Position numbers and translations under genes: made by a program
NCBI RefSeq assembly: GCF_014822185.1
Contig: NZ_QVLR01000047.1
Span: 1-64,000, forward strand
DNA: 64,000 bases
Reading direction: 5' to 3'
Source: Azoarcus sp. Aa7
GTDB lineage: Bacteria; Pseudomonadota; Gammaproteobacteria; Burkholderiales; Rhodocyclaceae
Part shown: positions 45,257-53,094 of the stretch, piece after piece
How positions within the stretch are numbered: position 1 is the stretch's first letter
How the letters are laid out: the number at the start of each line of letters is the position of its first letter
Notes under the pieces: generated by a model
Database searches by the model: none
The model's input: only the letters and a program-made list of their open reading frames with translations
What the model was told of the DNA's origin: nothing

Positions 45257-47638
45257 TTAATTCCTGAGGGGCTTGCCGGTTTCCAGCGTGTGCGCGATGC
45301 GCTGCTGCGTCTTCTCCTGCTTCAGCAGATCGACGAACAGCGCGCGCTCGACGTCGAGGATCCACTGCTCGGACACGCGTGAATTGGTTTCCACCTCGCC
45401 GCCGCACAGCGCGGTCGCTGCCGCTTTCGCGACCTTGTAGTCGTAGGCCGAGATGAAGCCGCCCTCGGCCATGTTCACCAGCATCAGCTCGCAGGTCGCG
45501 ATGCCGTTGCGCCCCGCGACCGTCACCGCGCGCTGCACCAGCGGCGGCCGGTAGCCAGCCTCGGCGATCGCCCGTGCCCGCCGAATCGCGACGTACAACA
45601 GCTCCTGCGGATGGAACAGCACGTCGTCGGTCGGTTTCGCGAAGCCGAGCTGCACCGCTTCCAATGCGCTCTTCGCCACGGTCGCCATCGCGATCGTCTG
45701 GAAGCTCTGCTGGATGTAAGGGAACACATCGCCGCCCGCGGCCTTCTGCGCGAGGGTGTGCGCCTGCAACGCGAACTCCTTGCTGCCGCCCCCGGCCGGA
45801 ATCAGGCCCACGCCTGCCTCGACGAGGCCGACGTAGCTTTCCAGCGCCAGCACGCGATGCGCCGAGTGCATTCCGAACTCGCAACCGCCGCCCAGCGCCA
45901 TGCCCTGCATCGCCGCAACCACCGGCACCTGCGCGTGCTTGAGCGTCATCGACGCGTGCTGGAACTTCGCGACCGTGCGCTCGAGCATGTCGAACTGCCC
46001 CGCCTGGCAGGCAGCGGCGACCTGATGCAGGTTCGCGCCGACGGCGAAGGGCGCCGGATGCCACAGCACGACGCCATCGAGGTCGCGTTCGGCGCGTGCG
46101 ACCGCTTCCAGCAGGCCCTCGAGCACCTCGTCGCCGATCGCGTGCTGCTTCGACTTGAAGGACAGGATGCCGATGCGCACGTCCTGGTCGGGGCGCGTCC
46201 ACAACCTGACGCCGTCGTTCTCCCACAGCGTCTCGCCGCGGTCCGACGGCGCCTCGCCCAAGACCTGCTCGGGATAGAGCTGGCGCCGATACACCGGTAG
46301 GGTCGAGCGCGGCTTCAGCGCCCCCGTCTCGGCCGAATACGAACCGGCCGCCTCATGCACGCCCTTGCGCTCGAACACCCAAGCCGGCAGCGGCACCTTG
46401 GCCATCGCGCGGCTGTGATCGATGTCGAGCTGGATCGCCTTCGCGATGTCAGTCCAGTCTGCCGCCTGCCAGGTCTCGAACGGCCCCTGCGCCCAACCGA
46501 AGCCCCAGCGCATCGCCAGGTCGATGTCGCGCGCGTTGTCGGCGATGTCGCCCAGATGCACCGCGCAGTAATGGAACACGTCGCGGAAGATCGCCCACAG
46601 GAACTGCGCTTCCAGCAGCTCGCTCGCCGCCAGCAGCGAGAAGCGTTCGACCGGATCCTTGATCTTGAGCATCGTCTCGACCGCCGGGATCACGTCGCCC
46701 GCGCTCGGCCGGTAGCCTTGCGTCTTCAGATCCAGCACCTGGATCTGCTTGCCTTCCTTGCGGTAGATGCCGGCGCGCGTCTTCTGCCCCAGCGCGCCCT
46801 GCGCGATCAGCGCCTGCAGCCAGTCGGGCGATTTGAAGTGGGCGTGCCACGGATCGTCCGGCAACGTCGCCTGCATCGTGCCGATCACGTGCGCAAGCGT
46901 GTCGAGGCCGACGACGTCCGCGGTGCGATAGGTCGCGCTCTTGGGACGGCCGATCAGCGGACCGGTCAGCCCGTCCACTTCGTCGAAGCCCAGCCCCAGG
47001 CGCGCCGTGTGGTGCATCACCGCGAGGATCGAGAACACGCCGACGCGGTTGGCGACGAAGTTCGGCGTGTCCTTCGCATGCACGATCGACTTGCCCAGCC
47101 GCGTCGTCAGCCAGCTCTCGAGCTGGTCGAGCATCGTCGGCTCGGTGTCGCGCGTCGCGATCAATTCGACCAGCGACATGTAGCGCGGCGGGTTGAAGAA
47201 GTGGATGCCGCAGAAGCGCCCGCGCAGCGCCGCCGGCATGCCTTCGGCGAGGCCGTTGATCGACAGCCCCGAGGTGTTCGACGCGAAGATCGCGTCCGGG
47301 CGGATGAAAGGCGCGACCTTCGCATACAGGTCCAGCTTCCATTCCATCTTCTCGGCGATCGCCTCGATGATCAGGTCGCAGTCGCGCAGCTTCTCCAGGT
47401 CGCTGCCGTAGTTCGCGGCATCGATGAAGCCCGCGCGGTCCTTCGCCGCGAACGGCGCCGGGTCGAGCTTCTTCAGGCCCGCGAGCGCCTTGTCGACGAT
47501 CGCATTCGGCTTGCCGTCCTTCGCCGGCAGATCGAACAGCAGCACCGGCACATCGGCGTTCGCGCAATGGGCAGCGATCTGCGCCCCCATCACGCCCGCA
47601 CCGAGCACCGCGACCTTGCGGATGATGAAATTGCTCAT
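45257..47638 (-). CDS. 3-hydroxyacyl-CoA dehydrogenase / enoyl-CoA hydratase (dehydrogenase domain first)
   Basis: 793-residue beta-oxidation multifunctional protein. The NAD-binding dehydrogenase domain is N-terminal (VAVLGAGVMGAQIAAHCA), with its C-terminal helical domains at about 190-400. The crotonase domain is C-terminal at about 500-700 (GMALGGGCEFGMHSAH with a Glu, and GLVEAGVGLIPAGGGS with the second Glu). This order is the reverse of E. coli FadB and typical of the FadN/HbdA-like class. It starts at the ATG at 47638 and is followed by a thiolase gene, its expected partner. Confidence 0.94.
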   Translation of the reverse strand: MSNFIIRKVAVLGAGVMGAQIAAHCANADVPVLLFDLPAKDGKPNAIVDKALAGLKKLDPAPFAAKDRAGFIDAANYGSDLEKLRDCDLIIEAIAEKMEWKLDLYAKVAPFIRPDAIFASNTSGLSINGLAEGMPAALRGRFCGIHFFNPPRYMSLVELIATRDTEPTMLDQLESWLTTRLGKSIVHAKDTPNFVANRVGVFSILAVMHHTARLGLGFDEVDGLTGPLIGRPKSATYRTADVVGLDTLAHVIGTMQATLPDDPWHAHFKSPDWLQALIAQGALGQKTRAGIYRKEGKQIQVLDLKTQGYRPSAGDVIPAVETMLKIKDPVERFSLLAASELLEAQFLWAIFRDVFHYCAVHLGDIADNARDIDLAMRWGFGWAQGPFETWQAADWTDIAKAIQLDIDHSRAMAKVPLPAWVFERKGVHEAAGSYSAETGALKPRSTLPVYRRQLYPEQVLGEAPSDRGETLWENDGVRLWTRPDQDVRIGILSFKSKQHAIGDEVLEGLLEAVARAERDLDGVVLWHPAPFAVGANLHQVAAACQAGQFDMLERTVAKFQHASMTLKHAQVPVVAAMQGMALGGGCEFGMHSAHRVLALESYVGLVEAGVGLIPAGGGSKEFALQAHTLAQKAAGGDVFPYIQQSFQTIAMATVAKSALEAVQLGFAKPTDDVLFHPQELLYVAIRRARAIAEAGYRPPLVQRAVTVAGRNGIATCELMLVNMAEGGFISAYDYKVAKAAATALCGGEVETNSRVSEQWILDVERALFVDLLKQEKTQQRIAHTLETGKPLRN

Positions 47639-47785
47639 GCCAACTCTCCGGTCAATGCAAACGACATGCCGTCGGCACGACCGCACCCACGGCGAATGAT
47701 GCTCTCTTCTTTTTAGCGGAAGATTGCGGCGGATGCCGCGAAATGGGCGGCGACCGGAATCGGCCACCGCCCGGCGATCAGGTCG

Positions 47786-49102
47786 TCAGAACGCCATCGA
47801 ATACTGCGCCCCCAGGATCCACACGCTGGACGTGTATTCGCCGGTCACGCGGCCGCGACCGAGCGCGGTCTGGTCGTTGTCGATCTTGGTGTCCGGCACG
47901 TATAGATACGCCGCGCCGAGGTCGAGCGTGTTCGTCTTGCTGAGCTTCCACTGCGCTCCGGCGCTGAACCAGGTCCGGTCGTTGTCCGGCAGCGAGGTCA
48001 GGCGGCGCTCCTTGTCCTTCACCGGGGTCTGGTCGTAGGCGATACCGAACTTCAGTTTCCACGCATCGTCGAGCTTGTAGTTGGCGCCCAGCGCGACGCG
48101 CCACGTGTCCTTGAAATCCGCTTCCAGCGTCTGGGCAATCGATCCGGCCAGCGGCCCGGACGTCCGGACGATATGGACCTGATCGACGCTGCTCCAGCCG
48201 GTCCACGACAGGTCGCCCAGCATCTCCCAGCGATCGTTGAGCTTCTGCGTGACGCTGACGATGAAGGTGTCCGGCAACTCGACGTCCGCTTCAGCCTTCA
48301 CGGACCGCAGGGACGGAACGACCGCCGCAAAAGCCGTCGCCGGGCCTTCCACCTTCAGGTCGCCCTTCAGCGTGTGATCGACCTTCGAACGATACGACAC
48401 CCCGACCTTCATCGCCGGCGACAACGTAAACAGCGCGCCGATGTTCCAGCCCCATGCGTCGGAATCGGCATCCAGCGTCGCAAAGGTCGAACTCAGGCCC
48501 GGTACCGGCGCAATGCCGTTGGGCAGCACGGAGGCGGCCCGCTCGTACTCGGCTTCCAGACGCTGCCAGCTGACGCCGCCGCCGATCGAGACCTTGTCAT
48601 TGACGCGGAACGCGATCGAGGGGTTGATGTTGTAGGTTTTCAGATCGAATTTGATCGATTGCGCGCGGCCGACCCAGTCGTCGTCGTACTCGGTGACCAG
48701 CCCGAAGGGCGCGCCGAGGCCGACGCCGACATACAGGTCCTTGTTCAGCGCCCACGACAGGTAGCCGTTCGGCAGCGCCGCCCACGAGCCCGCGTCGCCG
48801 CCGCCGCCGCTGGTCGGGATGCGTGGCGCGTTCAGGATCACGCTGCCCTTGTTCTTGAAATCGAAGGTCGGCCGCACCGCGGAGATGCCCAGCGACACCT
48901 CGCGTGCCTGCAGCTGCGTCATGCCGGCCGGGTTGAAGAAGATCGTGCTGGCGTTTTCCGCGACCGCGGCGGAACCCGCGTAGGAATTGCCAAGGCCGCT
49001 GGCGTTCTGTTCGAGCAGTTGGAAGCCGGCAGCAGACGCCGCCCCCGAACCGAGCGCAAGCAGCGCGGCAGGCAGCAGGCGGGCAATCGTCGTTTTCTTC
49101 AT
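47786..49102 (-). CDS. fadL: FadL/TodX family outer-membrane transporter
   Basis: Outer-membrane beta-barrel for uptake of long-chain fatty acids or other hydrophobic compounds. The 438-residue precursor has a signal peptide ending ASAAG, then GFQLLEQNASGLGNSYAG and the FFNPAGMTQL motif of the FadL N-terminal hatch. The C-terminus ends in aromatic MAF, fitting barrel insertion. AGGAGATG precedes the ATG. It sits in the beta-oxidation block between the thioesterase and the multifunctional enzyme genes. Confidence 0.93.
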   Translation of the reverse strand: MKKTTIARLLPAALLALGSGAASAAGFQLLEQNASGLGNSYAGSAAVAENASTIFFNPAGMTQLQAREVSLGISAVRPTFDFKNKGSVILNAPRIPTSGGGGDAGSWAALPNGYLSWALNKDLYVGVGLGAPFGLVTEYDDDWVGRAQSIKFDLKTYNINPSIAFRVNDKVSIGGGVSWQRLEAEYERAASVLPNGIAPVPGLSSTFATLDADSDAWGWNIGALFTLSPAMKVGVSYRSKVDHTLKGDLKVEGPATAFAAVVPSLRSVKAEADVELPDTFIVSVTQKLNDRWEMLGDLSWTGWSSVDQVHIVRTSGPLAGSIAQTLEADFKDTWRVALGANYKLDDAWKLKFGIAYDQTPVKDKERRLTSLPDNDRTWFSAGAQWKLSKTNTLDLGAAYLYVPDTKIDNDQTALGRGRVTGEYTSSVWILGAQYSMAF

Positions 49103-49231
49103 GTGTCACATCTCCTCGTGAATTGTCTGTGCAATTTCGGCGCTGCAAATCGGGACCCGCGGCGCGGGCTCCCCAAAACATCCACGCGAATCCCGGCGCC
49201 CCGGGGCCGCGCGAAATTCTTCGAATACGGC

Positions 49232-49639
49232 TCAGGCGGGCGGCACCGGCCGCTTGCGCCCCTTGTCGTCGAGCGCGACGTAGGTCAGCGTCGCCTCGGT
49301 GACCTTCACGACCACCGGATTCTCGGGGTCGCGCTCGGCATACACCTCGACGTCCACAGTGATGGAAGTGCGGCCGACAGACACCACCTCGGCATAAAAA
49401 CTTACAAGGTCGCCGACCGAGACGGGTTGCTTGAAGACGAAGGAATTCACCGCGACCGTCGCCGTGCGACAGCGCGCACGCCGGTGCGCCGGGATTGCCC
49501 CGGCGATGTCGACCATCGCCATGATCCAGCCGCCGAACACGTCGCCCGCCGGATTCACGTCCGACGGCATCGGCATCACGCGCAGGGCCGGTTGCTTGTT
49601 CTCGGGCAGCTTCACCGATTCGACTGCGGCTTCACTCAT
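49232..49639 (-). CDS. Acyl-CoA thioesterase (YciA/hot-dog family)
   Basis: Hydrolyses acyl-CoA to free acid and CoA. The 135-residue hot-dog protein has MPSDVNPAGDVFGGWIMAMVD with the conserved Asn and Asp, and a basic C-terminal tail. GAGGAAG lies 5 bp before the ATG at 49639, which I prefer to ATG codons further upstream inside the preceding intergenic overlap. It sits 16 bp after the FadJ-type gene, so it belongs to the same operon. Confidence 0.9.
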   Translation of the reverse strand: MSEAAVESVKLPENKQPALRVMPMPSDVNPAGDVFGGWIMAMVDIAGAIPAHRRARCRTATVAVNSFVFKQPVSVGDLVSFYAEVVSVGRTSITVDVEVYAERDPENPVVVKVTEATLTYVALDDKGRKRPVPPA

Positions 49640-49655
49640 AAGAGCTTCCTCGTAC

Positions 49656-51650
49656 TCATCCTGCATTGACAACAGCACCAAGTCGGCCGGCCGAAAGCTC
49701 GCCGGACGGCGTTTTCCCCGAATCCGGGGAATAGTACAGCGGCCCGCCGGTGAAGGGCGCGAAGCCTGTCCCGAATATCACGCCTGCATCGGCGAGATCC
49801 GCATCGGCGACCACGTCGTGGTCGACACAGCGCCGCGCCGCCGCGACGAGGGGGGCGACGATGCGTTCCGCCAGCCCGGAGGGAATCGACCCGACCGCCC
49901 CCTTCTGCGCCTTGCCGTCGGCCCAGCGGTAATAGCCCTGCCCGCTCTTGCGGCCGAGTTGCCCGGCCGTGACGAGCTCCATCAGCCGGCGCGGCGGCGC
50001 GGCGGCTTCGCCCGCGAGCGCCTTGCCGGCCGCCACCGCAATGTCCAGCCCGACCGTGTCGACCAGCTCGACCGGCCCCATCGGCATGCCGAAGGCGACC
50101 AGCGCGGCGTCGACCGTCTCCGGCGACAGCCCCTCCTCGACGCAGCGCAAGGCCTCCAGCATGTAGGGGCCGAGCACGGCGTTCACGAGGAAACCCGGCG
50201 CGCTCTTCACCGGCAGCGGCAGCTTGTCGATGCGCCGCACGAAGGCCGCCGCGCGGCGCAGCGCCTCGTCGTCGGACGCCTCGCCGCGCACGACTTCGAC
50301 CAGCGGCATCAGCGCGACCGGGTTGAAGAAGTGGATGCCGACGAGGCGCCGCGGGTCCGCCAGCGCGGTCGCGATGTCCTCGATGCGCAGACTGGAGGTG
50401 TTGGTCGCGAGCACCGCATCGGGCTTCGCGCGCCGCTCGATGTCGGCGAACAGCGCGCGCTTGGCGTCCAGGTTCTCGAAGATCGCCTCGATCACGAGGT
50501 CCGCACGCGCGGCGCCGTGCCCCTGCGGATCGGGGATCAGGCGGTCGAGCGCGAAGCGCACCTGCCGCTTGTCGCCGCGGAACTTGCGCTCGAAAAACTT
50601 GGCCGCACGCGCGACCGCCGGTGCGATGCGCTCGACGGACTGGTCCTGCAGCGTCACCGTCATGCCCGCGAACGCGCACAGTGCGGCGATGTCGCCGCCC
50701 ATCACGCCAGCACCGACGACATGTACGTGGCGCAGGGCGAAGTCCGAATCCTTGCCGAAGCCCTTCAGCCGCTCCTGCAGGAAGAACACACGCACGAGGT
50801 TCTTCGCCGTCGGCGAGCGGAAGATCGCCTCCAGTGACGCAGGATCGTCCGCGGGCACCGCGAGCGCGTTGCCGCCGTACCTCTGCCAGATGTCGAGGAT
50901 CGCGTAGGGTGCCGGGTAGTGCTCGCGCCGCGCCTTCGCGGCGACCTGCTGGCGCGCCTTGTTCGCGACGACCGCCTTGAGCGGGCCGTTCAGCAGTTTG
51001 TGCATGAAGGGCAACGCGCGCGGCGGCTGGCCGGAGCGCACCAGCATGCGTGCGGCGTTCTCCATCACGCGCGGCGGCACGCATTCGTCGGCCAGGCCCA
51101 GCTTGTGCGCGCGGCGCGCGTCCAGGCTCTTGCCGGTGAGCATCAGGTCGAGCGCCGCCGCCGGGCCGATCAGCTCGGGCAGGCGCTGCATGCCGCCCCA
51201 GCCGGGCACGATGCCCAGCATCACCTCGGGCAGCGCGAGCTTCGTGCCCGGCTCGTCGACGACGATGCGGTAACGGCATGCGAGCGCGAGTTCCAGCCCC
51301 CCGCCGAGGCAATGGCCGCGGATCAGCGCGAGCGTCGGGAACTGCAGGCGCGCGAGCCGGTTGAAGAGCTCCCAGCCGCGCTGCACCAGATCGCGCGCGC
51401 CCTGCGCGGAGTCGATGCGCGTGAACTCCTCGATGTCGGCACCGGCGACGAATCCGGCCGGCTTCGCCGACGCGATGATCAGCCCTTTCGGCGGATCGGC
51501 TTCGAGCTGCGCGAAGGCCGCGGCCAGCTCGTCCAGCAGCTCGCGCGACAGGGTGTTCGTGCTCGCGCCCGCGCGGTCGAGGTAGAGCCACGCGAGACCG
51601 TCCGGATCCCTTTTGCGCACCAGTTCCAAGTGCTGGAAATTCGGGCTCAC
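49656..51650 (-). CDS. fadJ: Enoyl-CoA hydratase / 3-hydroxyacyl-CoA dehydrogenase (FadJ type)
   Basis: 664-residue multifunctional beta-oxidation protein. An N-terminal crotonase domain (about 1-190) carries both glutamates (GGGLELALACR; LPEVMLGIVPGWGG). The dehydrogenase domain (about 300-480) has the NAD motif VVGAGVMGGDIAALCA and SNTSSL-like ATNTSSLRI. A second helical domain follows. The GTG at 51650 is chosen because GGGAGGG lies 7 bp upstream; the in-frame ATG at 51755 lies inside the repeat. The upstream thiolase gene supplies the partner enzyme, as in fadIJ. Confidence 0.93.
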   Translation of the reverse strand: MSPNFQHLELVRKRDPDGLAWLYLDRAGASTNTLSRELLDELAAAFAQLEADPPKGLIIASAKPAGFVAGADIEEFTRIDSAQGARDLVQRGWELFNRLARLQFPTLALIRGHCLGGGLELALACRYRIVVDEPGTKLALPEVMLGIVPGWGGMQRLPELIGPAAALDLMLTGKSLDARRAHKLGLADECVPPRVMENAARMLVRSGQPPRALPFMHKLLNGPLKAVVANKARQQVAAKARREHYPAPYAILDIWQRYGGNALAVPADDPASLEAIFRSPTAKNLVRVFFLQERLKGFGKDSDFALRHVHVVGAGVMGGDIAALCAFAGMTVTLQDQSVERIAPAVARAAKFFERKFRGDKRQVRFALDRLIPDPQGHGAARADLVIEAIFENLDAKRALFADIERRAKPDAVLATNTSSLRIEDIATALADPRRLVGIHFFNPVALMPLVEVVRGEASDDEALRRAAAFVRRIDKLPLPVKSAPGFLVNAVLGPYMLEALRCVEEGLSPETVDAALVAFGMPMGPVELVDTVGLDIAVAAGKALAGEAAAPPRRLMELVTAGQLGRKSGQGYYRWADGKAQKGAVGSIPSGLAERIVAPLVAAARRCVDHDVVADADLADAGVIFGTGFAPFTGGPLYYSPDSGKTPSGELSAGRLGAVVNAG

Positions 51651-51680
51651 TGGACTACCCTCCCTGCGTCTCCCCCGAAC

Positions 51681-51785
51681 GTAGGGCGGAAAAGCGCAGC
51701 GCCTTCCGCCGCATGCCGGCTTCCGGCATTGAACATGCGGCGGCTCAGTTGGCAAATTCGGCCGCTGCGCGGCTCATCCGCCCTA
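51681..51785. repeat. Structured intergenic repeat, copy B
   Basis: Same orientation as copy A at 43905. The first 35 bases are identical, including the 7-bp hairpin GGCGGAA (51685-51691) with TTCCGCC (51704-51710). The shared right end is CAGTTGGCAAATTCGGCC then GGCTCATCCGCCCTA. It lies 13 bp after the thiolase stop and ends about 20 bp before the Shine-Dalgarno of the fadJ-type gene, so it is transcribed inside the operon. Confidence 0.8.
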
Positions 51786-51798
51786 TGGAACCCGACGT

Positions 51799-53094
51799 TC
51801 ATGGCAGCGCCTCCACCAGCATCGCGCCGCCCTGCCCGCCGCCGATGCAGATGCTCGCGACGCCACGTTTCAAGCCCTGCCTCCGCAACACGTTCAAGAG
51901 ATGCAGCACGATGCGCGCACCGCTCGCGCCGACCGGGTGGCCCTGCGCGATCGCGCCGCCGTCGAGGTTGAGCTTTGCTTCGTCGAGCCGGCCGCAGGCA
52001 TCGGCGAGGCCCAGCTCGTCGCGACAGTAGTCCGCGTCGTCCCACGCGCGCAGACACGCGATGACCTGCGCGGCGAAGGCCTCGTTGATCTCCCATGCGT
52101 CGATGTCGGCGAGCCCCAGGCCGTGGCGCTGCAGGATGGGCGTCGCGGCATGCACCGGCCCGAGGCCCATCTGCGCGGGGTCGAGCCCCGCCCACTGGCT
52201 GTCGGCGATGCGCCCGAGCGGGTTGAGCCCATGGCGCTCTACGGCCTCCGAAGAAGCGAGCACCAGCCAGGCCGCGCCGTCGGTGATCTGCGAGCTGTTG
52301 CCGGCAGTCACGCGCCCATACTTGCGGTCGAAGAAGGGTTTCAATTTCGCCAGGTTCTCGGGGGTCGAGTCGGCGCGCACGCCGTCGTCGTCCGCATACA
52401 CGGTGCCGTCGCGGTCGATCAGCGGGACGAGTTCACCGAAATGCGCGCCGAAGTGCCCCGCCTCGCGCGCGGCGAGCACGCGGGCGTGGCTGCGCGCGGC
52501 GAAGGCGTCCATCTCGGCGCGCGAGATGCCGAAGCGATGCGCGAGGTTCTCGGCGGTCTGGCCCATCAGCTGGCCGACGATGGGGTCGGTGAGGCCCTTC
52601 ATGATGCCGATCACCGGCGCGAGATAGCCGGGTTTGAAGCGGCGCAGCGCGGCGAGCTTCTCGCCCACGGTTTTCGTCGCGTACCAGCCCGACAGCCAGC
52701 GCACCATCGCATCGGAAAGTAGCAGCGGCGCGCGCGACAGCGCATCGACGCCGCCCGCGAGCACCAGTTGCGAACGTCCCGCCTGGATGTTCGCGATCGC
52801 CGAGTCGAGCGCCTGCATGCCCGAGGCGCAGTTGCGCATCACCGTCCAGCCCGGCACCTTCTGCCCGCAACCCATGCGCAGCGCGACGACGCGGCCGATG
52901 TTGACCTCGTCCGGCGATGGGCTCGCGCAACCGAGGATCACTTCGTCAAGCTGATCGGGCGCGAAACGCTGGCGCGCTAGCAGGGCCGCGCCCGCGGCGG
53001 TCGCGAGATCGGCGGCCGCGAACGGCCCCGGCGTATTGCGCGACTTGAGGAAGGGCGTGCGCGCGCCGTCGACGATGAAGATGTCCCGGTTCAT
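51799..53094 (-). CDS. fadI: Acetyl-CoA C-acetyltransferase/acyltransferase (FadI type)
   Basis: 431-residue thiolase, longer than FadA and matching FadI-type enzymes. The nucleophile Cys is in RNCASGMQALDS, the His in GGAIAQGHPVGASGA, and the second Cys in CIGGGQGGAML. It starts MNRDIFIVDGARTPF at 53094, overlapping the fadE stop (ATGA). Transcribed tetR-fadE-fadI-fadJ, it completes one full beta-oxidation cycle. Confidence 0.94.
   Translation of the reverse strand: MNRDIFIVDGARTPFLKSRNTPGPFAAADLATAAGAALLARQRFAPDQLDEVILGCASPSPDEVNIGRVVALRMGCGQKVPGWTVMRNCASGMQALDSAIANIQAGRSQLVLAGGVDALSRAPLLLSDAMVRWLSGWYATKTVGEKLAALRRFKPGYLAPVIGIMKGLTDPIVGQLMGQTAENLAHRFGISRAEMDAFAARSHARVLAAREAGHFGAHFGELVPLIDRDGTVYADDDGVRADSTPENLAKLKPFFDRKYGRVTAGNSSQITDGAAWLVLASSEAVERHGLNPLGRIADSQWAGLDPAQMGLGPVHAATPILQRHGLGLADIDAWEINEAFAAQVIACLRAWDDADYCRDELGLADACGRLDEAKLNLDGGAIAQGHPVGASGARIVLHLLNVLRRQGLKRGVASICIGGGQGGAMLVEALP

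Noticed and set aside
47700-47785. Hairpin downstream of fadL as a terminator
   Set aside because: GC-rich arms exist but there is no T-run on the minus strand, so I do not call it a terminator.
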